A stretch of 64,000 nucleotides of DNA from Nomia melanderi (GCF_051020985.1 NC_135003.1:3992001-4056000); one strand, 5' to 3'; shown: positions 27,801-37,919, counted from the stretch's first letter. A program made the numbers and translations. The notes: a model not told the origin generated them from the sequence alone.

Positions 27801-30800
27801 TTTTTGTAATAGTATTTCTTCAGACTAAACATTTGTATTTTTAATTACGTTTATGTAAATTTACTTATGAAGATATTTGAACAAATTGGAAATAAACAGA
27901 AAAATTATTTTTTTAGCCAGATTCAACAGTTAAATTTTATCATACACATAATTAAATTCTAGTCCGCTACTCATTACACTAATACATACGGTGCTCAATA
28001 ATATATATAATGTCATTTAATATTTTTGTATGACCAAATGGTCATATAATGTTTTCCGCAAAGTAAAAATTTCTTTATTATATTTTCAAATTTGATATTA
28101 TAATTAAAGCACTAAGGATTGAGGATTTATCAAAATTATTTTTTATCATTTCTGCTTCTTATTCTTCGTATCATTTACCCATTTGTTTACAAACACCTTC
28201 GACTTCTTAAAGTACATATACTTCGAATTGGCTTCGATCATCATTTTTTTACCTTCCCACTTGCCAGCTCGACACGTTCAAAACCGTTACAATATCAACA
28301 TTTACGAAAAAGTTCAAATTACATCCATTATATGCGCTACAAACATATGAAGTCATTATGTGTCGCGATGACTTTTATTTTTGTCTCTCTCCCGCAACGA
28401 TTAGTATGAGTGATTTAACGTCGTTAAACTGTGGCGGGTATCATTGATAAACACGGTTGAGTGAAGTTTGAACCGAACAACTAAGCGTAAAATTATCACT
28501 ACAGTGATGTGCAACTTTTGTATTGAATGGCACGAGTGAGAAGAGGAAATGCTTCGTGTGGCAATCGCGCTGCAAATGATAAACCGAAAAAGCGTGCGGT
28601 TCATAAATTCTCCCAGCAATAGCAGTTAATCGGTTACCGCGATACAGCGACGGAGGTCAAGATCAAGAGGCTGCATCCGCAACTTCGTTCTTCATCGGCG
28701 GTACGCAACAATTTCTTCGAACGTTTGAGGCAGTCTCGCACCCGTAATTATGGTATCCGCGGAACCGGCAATGTCCAACGACCGAGACCTATAAGCTGTC
28801 ACAACTCACTATGGCGAGACTTGTTTACTTCGAAAATATGTAAATGTGTAGCGCCATCGGACAGACATACTAAGCCAGTGGTTCTTTGTCTTTTCGATGT
28901 CAAGGAACAGTTTTGGTTACGAGACAAATTTATGGAAGATTAACCCATTTGCGTCATAAGGAAGTGTGAAAAAGAAGACCCTAATCACCAATTTCGTTTT
29001 AATTTTATTTAACACTAGGTTTACGGAATGCATTAATTTAATGGATATCGAATTTTACAAACATTATTCGGTAAATGTTTACCGAAAAATCCTTAATTTC
29101 CAAGATCTAAATGAACGAATATCCATTTTGTTAGGAACAACAGAATACATTATACAATAAATGTCCGCAAAACTAGTGTTAAGTAGTAAAAATTACAACA
29201 AGTAAAAAGAACTTCATATTTCAGTGTTCTGTAATAAAAAATAGAAAAAATAATATAATATAATATACAAAATACAATAAAGCTTACGTAAGAAAGAAAG
29301 AATTGCAAAGATGTGATGTTGGTCTCTTGTTAATGACCAACAAAATTGGGCGTATATATACGTTCCGATGATAGTGACCAGGAAAATTCTGTATATATAT
29401 TTACACTATTAAACCCCTGCAAACTTCAAATTGTATGAAATTATGTTCTTTTATCTAACAACAAAGGACTCTGTTATATATTAACTAAATATTTAATACA
29501 CCACTGGACTTATTTCGAATAAAATGATGGTCGTATAGATATTATTTTCTAATAGAAATGGGCTTAACGCAGAAGGAGAACAAACAGGTTTATTTATTTT
29601 AATCTTTCACGGTAAAAGGAATATTTAAAAATTGTGTTATTTATTTGATAACACAGTATGTTTTTCGTCGTTTTCGAAGGAAATTATAATGTGGCAAAGT
29701 GAGGATGTTATAATTTCCAAATATTAAAGTTACTTTATATATATTATCAAGAAAATCAACGCACTTTATAAAGAACGTTGTTGTTTTGTTAAGAATCAGT
29801 GGCAGGAACTTCCTCATCGCGCCGGGGTCATTCATTCCGAAATGGAATTCGGAATTTCAATCTGCGAAAAATGTAACAGTTGCCTTCGGCAACATTCTTC
29901 GTCGGTTGCTAGACGTTTTGACTATTTTTAGATTTCTTGTCATCGAATTTTAAACAGGTATATATATTAAGAAATTTATTTGAGATCGAACTTCCTGGTT
30001 AACCTTGACAGATGACCTCGACGTCATTTTGAATTGACGTTTGCGACTATAAGTCATAGGATACTAATATTATTGACAAAAAATTTAGAATCAGGAAATT
30101 CCTCGATCCGTTTAATTAATTCCAATCGATTGGCTCTTTCGTGTCGCAACGTAGACTAGAATATCAATCTTGACTGTTTGTTTTTCTGATATGTGTTTGC
30201 TAACTTTGAATTAGTGACTATTTGTTACCAATGCTTTTTTACTTATTATCTTGTAGGATACTGAAACTACATATTAACAAAATATTTGTTATAAATGTAA
30301 TTTGCTCTTATTGCAAATAAATAGATAAATAATGGGATTAAAATGAGAAAGTAATAAGATTGGCAATAAGAGAATTAGAATTCGGTAGTTAATCTACATT
30401 GTTCAATGTAAGCAAACTTTATTGTAGAATTCTAATTACTGGACACGAGCAAGTAGTAACATTTTTAAGTACTTTTTAATTCATAACATTTCTCTTGTTA
30501 TGTTCTATAAAAGTTCTTTAATTTTCAATGTATAGTTCTAATTTGTTTTTAACGAAATACTGTTGCTTATTTATTAACTTACCATAATTCTCTAATTTTT
30601 TTAACGTTTAAAGAAAAGTGTTCAGTATATATGTAGAAACACTATATCACATTCAGCCAAAATTAGTCAGTGAGTTTGCTTTATATATTTATACCCACAT
30701 CCGAATTTACATTTTGTCTAGTAATTTATAGACGAGAATATTGAAGAATGTATTATCAGCCGAAAGAGGTTTAAAAATAGCCTGGCCTAAAGGATTGGAA

Positions 30801-32569
30801 ATGTGAATATTATTCCTGTTTAGAAGTTCTTTGACTTTGGGGGAATTCTAAGAGGCTCACCCATAAATTTCTGTAGCGCGTTGACCGTTAAATTACTTAT
30901 ACATAGGAAATACTAAATTCAAGGCTGAAAAACACTACGATGTCAGGTATTCTTTCAAATTAAAATTGAAGACACTAATATTAAGGCATTCAATTTCAGT
31001 CATATGAAGTTGAATTACTCAATTAATAAGTTATTATCATTTGAATATCATTTAACCCTTTGTGACACATAACTTTCTTCGAAAATGTTTAATGAAGATC
31101 GAAAATCCTTGTATAATCAAATTCAAATTCACATTGCAAGTTCGGGAAATAATAAAAAAAATTGTGTGTTTGCAAGCTGCAAATGAATTAGAATAAAATC
31201 AATTTTACGGTAAATCGTGTTCCACATAATGTATTTTTATTTAATCATCATAATTATTATTATTATTGTTATTATTATTATATATTATATTTAATTTGAT
31301 ATCTTTATGTTATAATTTCTATTTCCTCCAAAGCAAAGAAGCTATCGTCGTGTTAAAATAAAAGGCAAGAATACAACCTCATATTAATTTAATCGTTTCT
31401 CGTCTAGACATAGGTTCGCTTAAAGAAAAAGTGATGCATAAATGTGACCAGCGAAACATCTTTATGCAAAAGAATACACTTATAATGAATGACAAATTAA
31501 TACTTTTTTTATAGATTAATTGGTTGATTTACTTCTAACGAATATTCGTTGAAAAACTGAAGTAAAACAGTGCGTTATAATAGACAGCGATCGTCTACTT
31601 GGCTACACTTCTAGACGTACTGCGTGTTTCTCCTTGCTTTTTCCACGTCCGCATCCGATATGAGTTTTTTTTTGGTTGCGATTTTCATGAATAATTTTGT
31701 AATTCAAATTTCCAAGTATGCCGATGAAAAAGAAACGATCAACTATAATTGTTTTGTATATATAATTTTTTGTGACTGTAGGTAGTTCGACATTCTAAAC
31801 AACCTGTCAGACTGATTGATGTTACATTTTTGCATGTTAATGTGTTCAGCATCGGCTAAAACCAACAGAGGTTACATCTTGATTAATTAAGAATTTACAT
31901 ATTCATTATTGCAAACTTAATTATCGTTTCTTTATAAAAAAAATGCAGCTAGGAATGTATCGAATGTGTAGTATCGTCCGATGGAGGAAAGATTTCAGTT
32001 GTCCTAAAAGCTAAAATGTCAGGGAGACAAGGGGGCATTTCCACTCACGATGTTCGGGCCTAATCGATCTTCCACGCATGGTCGTTATTGGCTGCGCGAC
32101 AATAACAAAGGATGGATATGAAACAGGATGCAATGAAGTGAGATGTCACGATAGAAAATAAAATTCTTAGTGCTACCAATTTCGTTCTCTAGAGTACGTT
32201 CAATAATATCGTAATATCGTAATATCATAATATTTAATATTTCTGATTTTTATACGAAATTGTAAAAGGGGCATAAACATTGGTACTCTTTTTCCAAATT
32301 AGTGATATAAGAAACCGTAAGTAAATGGAACCATATTACGAAACTACAAATTAAAGTACAATACATAAACAATAAATACGATTTTTATTTTATCGAAAGA
32401 TTTGTAATCTAAGGTTAATATAAAGAACACCGTCACGTGTCAATGTCGCAAATCGTGAGCACTCACGACAGAATACTGTCAACCGACGATGAGTGCACGC
32501 TATGTTAACCATTCATACGTGCAGAAATTACTCACTCTTGAACTGTTGCAGCGGGATCGTGAATTTCAT
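6634..32569 (-). CDS. CD36-family class B scavenger receptor, N-terminal 211 residues in five coding exons (gene continues past window start)
   Basis: Coding exons on the minus strand join as 32569-32536, 11762-11671, 10822-10662, 10287-10143 and 6834-6634; all have GT/AG borders and the phases fit. The product starts MKFTIPLQQFKK, then a hydrophobic helix at about residues 13-33, then ectodomain. Family landmarks are FDLWKKPP (53-60), IKVYVFNITNSEEF (65-78), GPYVYQE (91-97), the SGDPKAD...VPNIPML block (128-144) and HDYLWGYEDRLVHLAS (179-194) followed by FGLLDR. N-glycosylation sequons are at N71, N103 and N109. CD36 proteins are two-pass surface or endosomal receptors that bind lipids, lipoproteins or carotenoids. 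The detailed wording recalls Drosophila emp-type receptors more than SNMPs, but I would not fix the orthologue. About 280 C-terminal residues, including the cysteine-rich part and second helix, are not seen and presumably lie beyond position 1. The ATG is supported by an in-frame TGA across the exon 1/2 junction. Confidence 0.93.
7276..7318. other. 43-nt imperfect hairpin in intron
   Basis: CGTGATTC at 7276-7283 pairs with GAATCACG at 7311-7318, and the inner ATGCAT pairs with ATGCGT apart from one wobble. The arms are too short for a typical microRNA precursor; function unknown. Confidence 0.3.
9694..9800. repeat. Minisatellite, 32-bp unit, three copies
   Basis: AAGTACAAGTATT recurs at 9708, 9740 and 9772, each embedded in (TATAATA) runs that are near-identical between copies, so the expansion is recent. 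Flanking DNA is TATA-rich. Confidence 0.85.
10143..10287 (-). CDS. Scavenger receptor exon 5, ectodomain
   Basis: Acceptor CATTTGATTTCAG, donor GTGAGT. Residues 96-144: EILENHNVTWYDNNTISY, the RRTILFVPE strand, and GDPKADMLYVPNIPML, the family pattern of aspartate-rich turn followed by VPNIP. Ends in phase 0 after CTG. Confidence 0.95.
10662..10822 (-). CDS. Scavenger receptor exon 4, start of ectodomain
   Basis: Acceptor TCCTTTAG, donor GTAAGT. Residues 43-96, including the family's most recognisable N-terminal blocks FDLWKKPP, FIKVYVFNITNSEEFL and ETGPYVYQ. The last codon is split CA|G. Confidence 0.95.
11222..11444 (+). mobile_element. TTAA-flanked MITE, family F, copy 1
   Basis: Ends TTAACACGTTGTCCGT and, inverted, TTAACACGTTGACCGT: 16 bases with one mismatch, both with intact TTAA. 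223 bp. The interior matches the element at 37,920. Confidence 0.85.
11671..11762 (-). CDS. Scavenger receptor exon 3, first transmembrane helix
   Basis: Acceptor TTTTGTTACAG, donor GTGAGT. Residues 12-42 contain the hydrophobic stretch CIILFLLAVICTIGAYF, followed by the NP and K residues typical of the helix exit in this family. Phase 1 in, phase 0 out. Confidence 0.88.
13408..13764 (+). mobile_element. TA-flanked MITE with pogo/Tigger-like ends
   Basis: Ends TAGTCAAACCTGTTTTTGTG and, inverted, CAGTCAAACTTGTTTTTGTG, each bordered by TA (13406-07, 13765-66). CAGTCAAACYT starts are common in pogo/Tigger elements of insects. 357 bp, no transposase. Confidence 0.75.
14219..14509 (+). mobile_element. 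TTAA-flanked MITE, family D, complete copy
   Basis: Ends TTAACCCCTTACCCAACG and, inverted, TTAACCCCCTGCCTTATAAC, intact TTAA on both sides, 291 bp. Partial or diverged copies are at 16,898 (inverted), 23,528, 44,278, 46,396 and 50,892. Confidence 0.8.
15863..16075 (+). mobile_element. TA-flanked mariner-like MITE
   Basis: Ends TTAGGTACTGGGAAAGTTTG and, inverted, TTAGGTACCGAAGAAAGTTC, with TA on each side. TTAGGT starts are typical of mariner elements. 213 bp, no transposase. Confidence 0.78.
16898..17095 (-). mobile_element. TTAA MITE family D, inverted partial copy
   Basis: Starts TTAACCTCTTGTCTTGTAAT and follows the reverse complement of the 14.2 kb copy (AAATTTAACATGCATAAATG, AGAGCAAACATAGACA, TTTTTTTTCAATAAATTAT); the far end is missing. 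Confidence 0.7.
17951..18120 (+). mobile_element. TTAA-flanked MITE, family A, intact short copy
   Basis: A 17-base perfect terminal inverted repeat TTAACACTAAAACTACC at both ends, 170 bp in all. Just inside the left end is the near-palindrome TGGATCAAAATGACCCA. Confidence 0.9.
18706..18718 (+). repeat. Homopolymer run of 13 G
   Basis: An uninterrupted G13 in strongly AT-rich DNA, followed by ATCGATC; length may be unreliable in assembly. Confidence 0.9.
20462..20659 (-). mobile_element. TTAA-flanked MITE, family H, copy 2
   Basis: TTAACTGCGTTCGGCGAG at the left and TTCTACAGTTAA at the right reproduce the two ends of the 5.8 kb copy in inverse order. 198 bp. The interior (CTAATTTTTTCAATGATGA) also occurs at 34,986. 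Confidence 0.75.
22903..22995. repeat. Degenerate tandem GGTTAGAYTTA repeat
   Basis: TCTCATTATGGTTAGATTTA, TCTTGTTGCGGTTAGACTTA and CCTCATTGCGGTTAGATTTA occur in succession at spacings of about 35-45 bases. Confidence 0.6.
23528..23739 (+). mobile_element. TTAA MITE family D, diverged copy
   Basis: TTAACCTTGTCCTATGATTT at the left and GACACGTTGTTGTAAGCC plus AAGGGGTTG at the right match the 14.2 kb element; the right TTAA is mutated. Confidence 0.7.
29009..29182 (+). mobile_element. TTAA-flanked MITE, family E, copy 1
   Basis: Ends TTAACACTAGGTTTACGGA and, inverted, TTAACACTAGTTTTGCGGAC, intact TTAA, 174 bp. Related along its length to 58,743. Confidence 0.85.
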
Positions 32570-32634
32570 GGTTGTGACCTGATTTGTTTGACTTGACGGT
32601 GATTCTCTTTTTCTGTCTCCTTGGCCGTAAGGTC
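32536..32634 (-). CDS. Scavenger receptor exon 2 with start codon (coding part 32536-32569)
   Basis: Acceptor TTTTTGTTACAG precedes 32634 and donor GTGAGT follows 32536. The 65-nt leader part is open in the ATG frame, but the proposed exon 1 supplies a TGA. The ATG at 32569 has ACC before it (good Kozak context). It encodes MKFTIPLQQFK plus one base (phase 1). Confidence 0.75.
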
Positions 32635-32995
32635 CTGTAACAAAAACAAGCACGGAACGTAAATTAACTTTGTCCAGTCCGGATGCTTTTAATCTATTAT
32701 TTACTCAACACATTCGCTACCAGCGTCACATACTTGTCACGACCAATATTTCGTATTTGTGCGAAGAAGAGTAAAGTATATTTACTTGCGTTTTCATCTA
32801 ATATTACAATGCATGGTATAATGCGCAGAAAGTCGCGGAGATTTTTGTTCCTTGAATATCATTTGTTTTTTGTAAAGACGATAGATTTTATTTAATAAAA
32901 TATCGCAACCTCGGAGACTGGCATTGAAAGAAATAGCGAATGGATTAAAACTGTCACATTAATTTAATCGGGGAATATACGTGAACAGAATTTAA

Positions 32996-33222
32996 TTAAC
33001 ACTAAAACTACAAAGCAGTTAAATTGATTTTTTGAAATTTCTCTATAGAAACTTTAAGAGTGCATTTATCGAGACTTCAATTGATTTATAATTCACTTTG
33101 CGCATTGCTAAATTAATTTTTTTAATAATTTCTCAGAGATACATCTGTTATCTTTTTAGTAATTGCGAAAAGAAAGCATCAGGAATTGGTCATTTTGACT
33201 TGTCTGATACTTTTAGTGTTAA
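32996..33222 (+). mobile_element. TTAA-flanked MITE, family A
   Basis: TTAACACTAAAACTACAAAG at the left; inverted right end TTAACACTAAAAGTATCAG. TTAA on both sides, 227 bp; the GGTCATTTTGAC half of the subterminal palindrome is at the right end. Confidence 0.85.
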
Positions 33223-33437
33223 AAACTACAAACAACAACGTTTAATATAATATCAGGACAAATCGCTATATTCCCTGATTAAATAATCCGACGTGTTATG
33301 GGTCAAGTCTCTTCTCCTGTTGTGCCCGAGTAATTAGTTAAAGTACGAAAATTTAAAAATAATGGAAAAATGTCATCGATCGGTATTGTGGGTAATATTG
33401 AAAAATTAAATAATCAAATCAAAACGTATCCAGTCGT

Positions 33438-33568
33438 ATGACGAAAATTCGTTATTTGTATTTTGTACTGTTTCAATAAGCGATTATTGTAATGAACGAA
33501 AATTTGTCGTTTCACAGATATCCACCAGCGGCCAGATGACGAAAATTCGTGATCTGGGTTTTGCAATA
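33438..33568. repeat. Direct repeat pair, 98 bases apart
   Basis: ATGACGAAAATTCGTTATTTG at 33438 recurs as ATGACGAAAATTCGTGATCTG at 33536, each followed by a TTTTG motif; looks like an old local duplication. Confidence 0.6.
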
Positions 33569-34473
33569 TCTAAGTAAATGGTTTTTGCTTTTTTTCAAAC
33601 CTATACAAATATATTAAAATACAGTTCTTACCATCAGAGGTATGGTTTTATGGAAGAAAATACGTGAAGTATACAAAAGCACTTAAATGTTCTGCTGTCT
33701 TTAAATAAAGCATAGTGATCTCACAAATTGGGGCAAAAAACATTGGCTTTTGGCCGATGCCAGTACTAAATATACCTGTGTTTCGGAGAAATATGTCTCT
33801 CTATAATTGAGTCTTTTAGAGACTAAAGTGACTAACTCCATTTTTGTATGTATTTCAAACTTAAAGTGCGTAATTAATGCCTCATTATTACAATTTTATC
33901 AATTCCTTCGATTTTTGTTTCGTTAATCACCTTAGCAAATGAACAGCTCAATCGTAGATAATATTATGATTCTAAGCATAAATTAATTAACATTTCACTG
34001 ATGTAATAATACATTTTTATTATGCAGAAAATAAACAATAAAATCAATGAGAAGGAACAGTAGTGATAATTGAAGATAGTGTAAAACGACGGTATGAAAT
34101 TCAGTCTTGGCAATATTCATTGCGAGCAAAGGGAATCAGTAGTGTGTAGAGAGATTAGTCAGCCTTTTTCAAAAGCACACGATTCGGATTGTGTTTTCTC
34201 AGGAACGAAGTTTCACACGGAAAATATTTATCGGATATGTTTGTTTTGTTTCTACACATGAAATTATTACATATTTATTTTTACGACTAATGACGTTGCA
34301 CTCTGTGTAACGAGCAAATACGCGTAATGATTGAGTTGATTCATAATATCATACCTAAATATTATACACTCTAATTTTACTAACTGTTTTTACTGCACCA
34401 ACATTCTTTAAAAATTCACGAACCGTTCGTTTATTTATTTTTATAACTTTTAATAATTTCATTTTATATTTTT

Positions 34474-34548
34474 CTTTTACGTTACACTTTATAAGATTTA
34501 TTTCATTTTTCTTTTACGTTTCTCTTTATAAGATTTATTTCATTTTTC
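34474..34548. repeat. 37-bp tandem duplication, two copies
   Basis: CTTTTACGTTACACTTTATAAG... at 34474 repeats at 34511 with about three differences, inside a T-rich tract. Confidence 0.75.
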
Positions 34549-34857
34549 TTTCTCTTAAAAGCTATTCTTCTCTCTTTTTCACTTTACTTTCTTTTTATTT
34601 TACTCTTCCACTTTATGTTCTTTCTATCTTAAGTAATTTAACTCTTGCATTTTTTTGCAACGGAGGTCACACGAGGATTCGTGAGGGTTTCAGAAATAAT
34701 CTGGTATTTTACAAAATTAATAGCACTAATACTTTAACAATATCAATAATAGTGTTTTTAACGCCAATGTGTCAAATAAATCGTTATCACTAATAGATCT
34801 CGAAGATAGTTATAACAGACTATCAAACATTGAATAATATAATTTAATAAAATAATA

Positions 34858-34970
34858 AAATATGTTTCTTTAATATTTTCTCAGAGAAACATCTGTTATC
34901 TTTTTAATAATTGTAAAAAGGAGAAATTAGAAATGAGTCATTTTGATCCATGTGATAGTTTTAGTGTTAA
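34858..34970 (+). mobile_element. TTAA MITE family A, right half
   Basis: Shares CTCAGAGAAACATCTGTTATC through GAGTCATTTTGATCCATG with the 33 kb and 52.7 kb copies and ends ATAGTTTTAGTGTTAA. The left end cannot be placed. Confidence 0.65.
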
Positions 34971-34979
34971 AGCTCGAAA

Positions 34980-35170
34980 TAATACTAATTTTTTCAATGA
35001 TGAGTTACTTATTTTTTCAGATACACATGTTATTCATTTTCCTTTTGGTCTTGTTTTTCGTTAGAATATATTATAAGTGGATTCGCCCTGTGTTCGACGA
35101 ATATACAGTTCATTATTTGATTTTATCGCGTGCATAATGAAAAATTCTCAAAGTTAAATTCCACAATTAA
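34980..35170 (-). mobile_element. TTAA MITE family H, partial copy 3
   Basis: CTAATTTTTTCAATGATGAG, CGTTAGAATATATTATAA and the end TTAAATTCCACAATTAA follow the 20.5 kb copy. The first terminus is lost against the family A relic next to it. Confidence 0.6.
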
Positions 35171-35601
35171 CAGGATAATAAGTGGAAGATGTATCTGTTC
35201 AATAAGAATTTCTGTAAATCAGCCGACAAATGTTTGTATTTGGTATGACAGAACGCGCGGGAACTTCCTGTGGGGCCCGATAATATCCGAGAATTTCAGG
35301 AAAAACCTTACCTCGCTCTTTCGAAAAATCTGTCCTTTCGCGAACTCATTAGAATCCTCGACGGTTTTCGTTTGCGCACGGCTGTACACTGTGTGAATAC
35401 ACACGTTCCGGTAAAGAAAAATGTAGAATGTTTGTTCGCGGCGAGTGAATAGCGCCGGACGATCGAAGATAGATGTGCAAACACGCAGTGTCAAGAGCGA
35501 TCCATAAAAAGTGAACTGAAATTCTTGTATTTTGAGATGCGAATATTAACCCCCAGAAGGTGGACGTTTTTAACGTTAATACTTGTCGAAAGACCAGTTT
35601 T

Positions 35602-35715
35602 GAAACTAGAACTACTGCAGTCGTTAAAATAATGGGTTTCAGGTTTTCTTATTTTGTAATTATTGGTATTTTAAAAGTGTTAAATATCTGAAATGATTTT
35701 GAAAATAAATATGTA
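35602..35715 (+). mobile_element. TTAA MITE family A, left-half relic
   Basis: AACTAGAACTACTGCAGTCG followed by AATTATTGGTATTTTAAAAG and TTTTGAAAATAAAT, as in the 3.8 kb copy; it then runs into a TAGTACTATA-rich tract. Confidence 0.55.
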
Positions 35716-35719
35716 TAGT

Positions 35720-35878
35720 ACTATGTACAATGTTATATAGAAACTATTATATAGAACTATATACAATATTATATAGAAACTATTATATAGTACTATATGA
35801 AGTACTGTATAGTACTATAGTATTATATAGTACTTTAATATTATATAGTAGTACTATATTTAGTACTATATATATATG
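35720..35878. repeat. AT microsatellite rich in TAGTACTA palindromes
   Basis: Repeated TATATAGTACTATA and TATAGAAACTATTATATAG units, self-complementary at many scales. The Tc1-like element begins at its right edge, at a TA. Confidence 0.75.
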
Positions 35879-36137
35879 CAATATCGGACAAAAAAGATAG
35901 CACATTGTGAAATGAACATTAATTTTTATTTATTTAACGTTACAATTACATTTGTTTATATATGTTGTTTCAGAATGTCTTTATTAACATTTATAAATAA
36001 AAAGAAATTGATTTTTCTTAGCCCATTTAGTCGTATTAACAAAAGTAGCTGTATGTACGAAATGTAGTTGGACAAAATGATGGTACATTTAAATATATAT
36101 TCAGAATATAAACAAAATAATAAATAACATTTAATGT

Positions 36138-37116
36138 TTAGTATTTCGTCGGACTTCCTTTACTTTTAATAATAGGGATTATTTCACAAAGATTTATATA
36201 ATTTTTTAATACGTTTCATTCATCTTGGATACATCGTTTTAAATCAGTAATGTTTTGAAATTTTTTACCATTTCTGTATTCTTGAATATATATTTTTTCC
36301 TCTGAATCAAAGAAAAGGCCAAAAATAGTTGCTTTCAAGTGATATTGAAGCTTTTCAATGAAACAAATAAGATAATCTTTTAATTTTTGATGAAATAAGA
36401 TAATCCTTTACAAATGTGCACCAGTAAAGTTTTAATTTGGTACGTATATGTATAAAGAAAACCAATTAATTTCCAACAAATTTTGTAACATATGTATTTA
36501 TCTGTTGATCAATCAATGCCGCGCATATTTGGCTATGTTTTCTTCCGCTAACAAATTTTCTTTCCATCGTTTCGTGGTACACAATACTGGTCCATATTAT
36601 TACGCCTTCCCTTCTCATTTGACGATGAGTCAATTATTGTTGTTCTTGTCTTAGGTTGTGATAGTAATAAACTGCTAGGCCTGTTTGGGTTAATTTTTTT
36701 GTTCGTCTGTGAATATCACATTTCATCAGTTTTTCCTCATACGCCTATACTGCTCTGCGAATTGTAAACGTTATATTTTATGTTCCTCTTTTAACTGAAG
36801 TTTCTTCAATCATTTTCCCCGTATTATATATTTGCATTTTTATAGAACACGTGTCACGTTTTACATATTAGATTTTACTCCAACATTTCCAATAATTTGC
36901 CCCGCAGTCGTGTGAGAAATCGACGCTGCGCTTAAAATTGCTCCTTGATCATCAGAACTCCTTTTTTTCCCATAAGTTTTGAATTTTTTAATAAATTAAT
37001 AATGATCTTCCGGCTTTTGTTCATAACATTCCCTATTTGTGCCATGGAGTACCGTTCTTTTTATAATTTTAATATAGTATTAATCTCACATTTACTCAGT
37101 TTTTTTTACGTTCCAT
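36138..37116 (-). pseudogene. Tc1-like transposase relic
   Basis: On the minus strand, with several frameshifts and stops, can be read MERKK near 37116; a helix-turn-helix region (INTILKL...QIGNVMNKSRKIIINLL, then YGKKRSS after changing one residue class), the first catalytic motif FTDEQK around 36,705-36,720, GRNNM/VIIW near the second, and a C-terminus close to IIPIIKSKGSPTKY followed by TAA at 36138. Total length about 326 codons fits the ~340-residue family. DDE-type enzymes of this family cut and paste at TA; this copy is dead, with the reading frame broken in many places. Confidence 0.75.
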
Positions 37117-37152
37117 TTTTAATAAATTAACGTTTACTTTTAATAGAATAGA

Positions 37153-37388
37153 TTAACACTTTGACTGCCACCCGAATTTGGATGAAACCATTTTTTACAT
37201 AAACTTAAAATCTATTTTCTTGATAACTTATCGAACGGATCGAATTTTGTAGGATATATGAGATACAAGAAAGACAGTAGAGCAGTCGTTAAGAAGAATT
37301 ATGATTTTTCAGTTTCTGCTTTATTAAGAAAACTGTTTCGACTGCATGCGAGTTTTGATGAGCTTTTAGTTGGCAGTCAAAGTGTTAA
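37153..37388 (+). mobile_element. TTAA-flanked MITE, family G, inserted in the Tc1-like element
   Basis: An 18-base perfect inverted repeat TTAACACTTTGACTGCCA at both ends, 236 bp. It sits between the transposase start and the inner right end of the surrounding Tc1-like element, so it arrived later. A near-palindrome CCGAATTTGG is just inside the left end. Confidence 0.88.
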
Positions 37389-37779
37389 AAGATGTTAGTA
37401 CACACTTTATTAATTATGACTTACGTTGAATATTTAGTATTTGTTAGCTTATGCGTAACTGAGAAGGATAGATTTGAGTAGCATATCTATGAGTAGCATA
37501 GGCGCTATCATTTTGTCCCGCTTGTGAACCACAATATTTATATGTACCTTCACAGAATTTTATGGACACGAATATTACGTACGTTATGTTGTTATATTAA
37601 TGTATATTATGTCACATATACATGCATATCTATAATTACTTACAAAATAAAATATACATTTTTTCAGTTTATAATATGAAACATAGAAATGTAAAAGATG
37701 TGCTACCATTTTGTCCTGAACTGTATATAGCATTATATATTAATAAATTAATTAAATAATAGTCGCTTGAATACTGTAA

Positions 37780-37870
37780 CGAATATCCAAAGAAATCGAA
37801 AAAAATATATTGTTAAAATCTTTACGAAGATTTACGAACGCTATTAAATCCTCGGTAGTTATAGTGTTAA
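37780..37870 (+). mobile_element. TTAA MITE family A, right-end relic
   Basis: Ends CTCGGTAGTTATAGTGTTAA like family A; the left part cannot be delimited (extent approximate). Confidence 0.5.
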
Positions 37871-37919
37871 AATTTTCTTTGAAATTCTGCATTTTCTTTC
37901 ATTCATTTTAATTTTTAAC

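Larger units (their letters stand above)
11763..32535. other. Scavenger receptor intron 2 (20.8 kb)
   Basis: Separates the cytoplasmic-tail codons from the membrane-helix exon. It holds the transposon relics listed separately (pogo-like, mariner-like, families A, D, E, H), a G13 run, and GC-richer patches at about 19.4-20.3, 21.0-21.4, 23.8-24.2 and 28.4-28.95 kb in which I recognise no coding or RNA gene; they may be regulatory. Confidence 0.65.
35879..37723 (-). mobile_element. Decayed Tc1-like transposon with IR/DR (doubled) ends
   Basis: Outer ends are CAATATCGGACAAAA... at 35879 and, inverted, CAGTTCAGGACAAAATGG ending at 37723, beside TA (mutated to TG on the left). A second, inner copy of the end in the same orientation lies ~185-200 bases inside each: GTTGGACAAAATGATGG (36067) and GCGGGACAAAATGATAGC (inverted, near 37,520). 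This is the IR/DR layout of Sleeping Beauty-type Tc1 elements. Removing the family G insertion at 37,153 leaves ~1.61 kb, the expected size. A broken transposase lies between the inner repeats. Confidence 0.8.

Noticed and set aside
28119..28409. 96-codon open frame with a hydrophobic N-terminus
   Set aside because: Low-complexity composition typical of AT-rich DNA, no homology, no splice or promoter signal.
34943..35137. 64-codon hydrophobic open frame
   Set aside because: Runs across the junction of family A and family H transposon relics, so it is chance.
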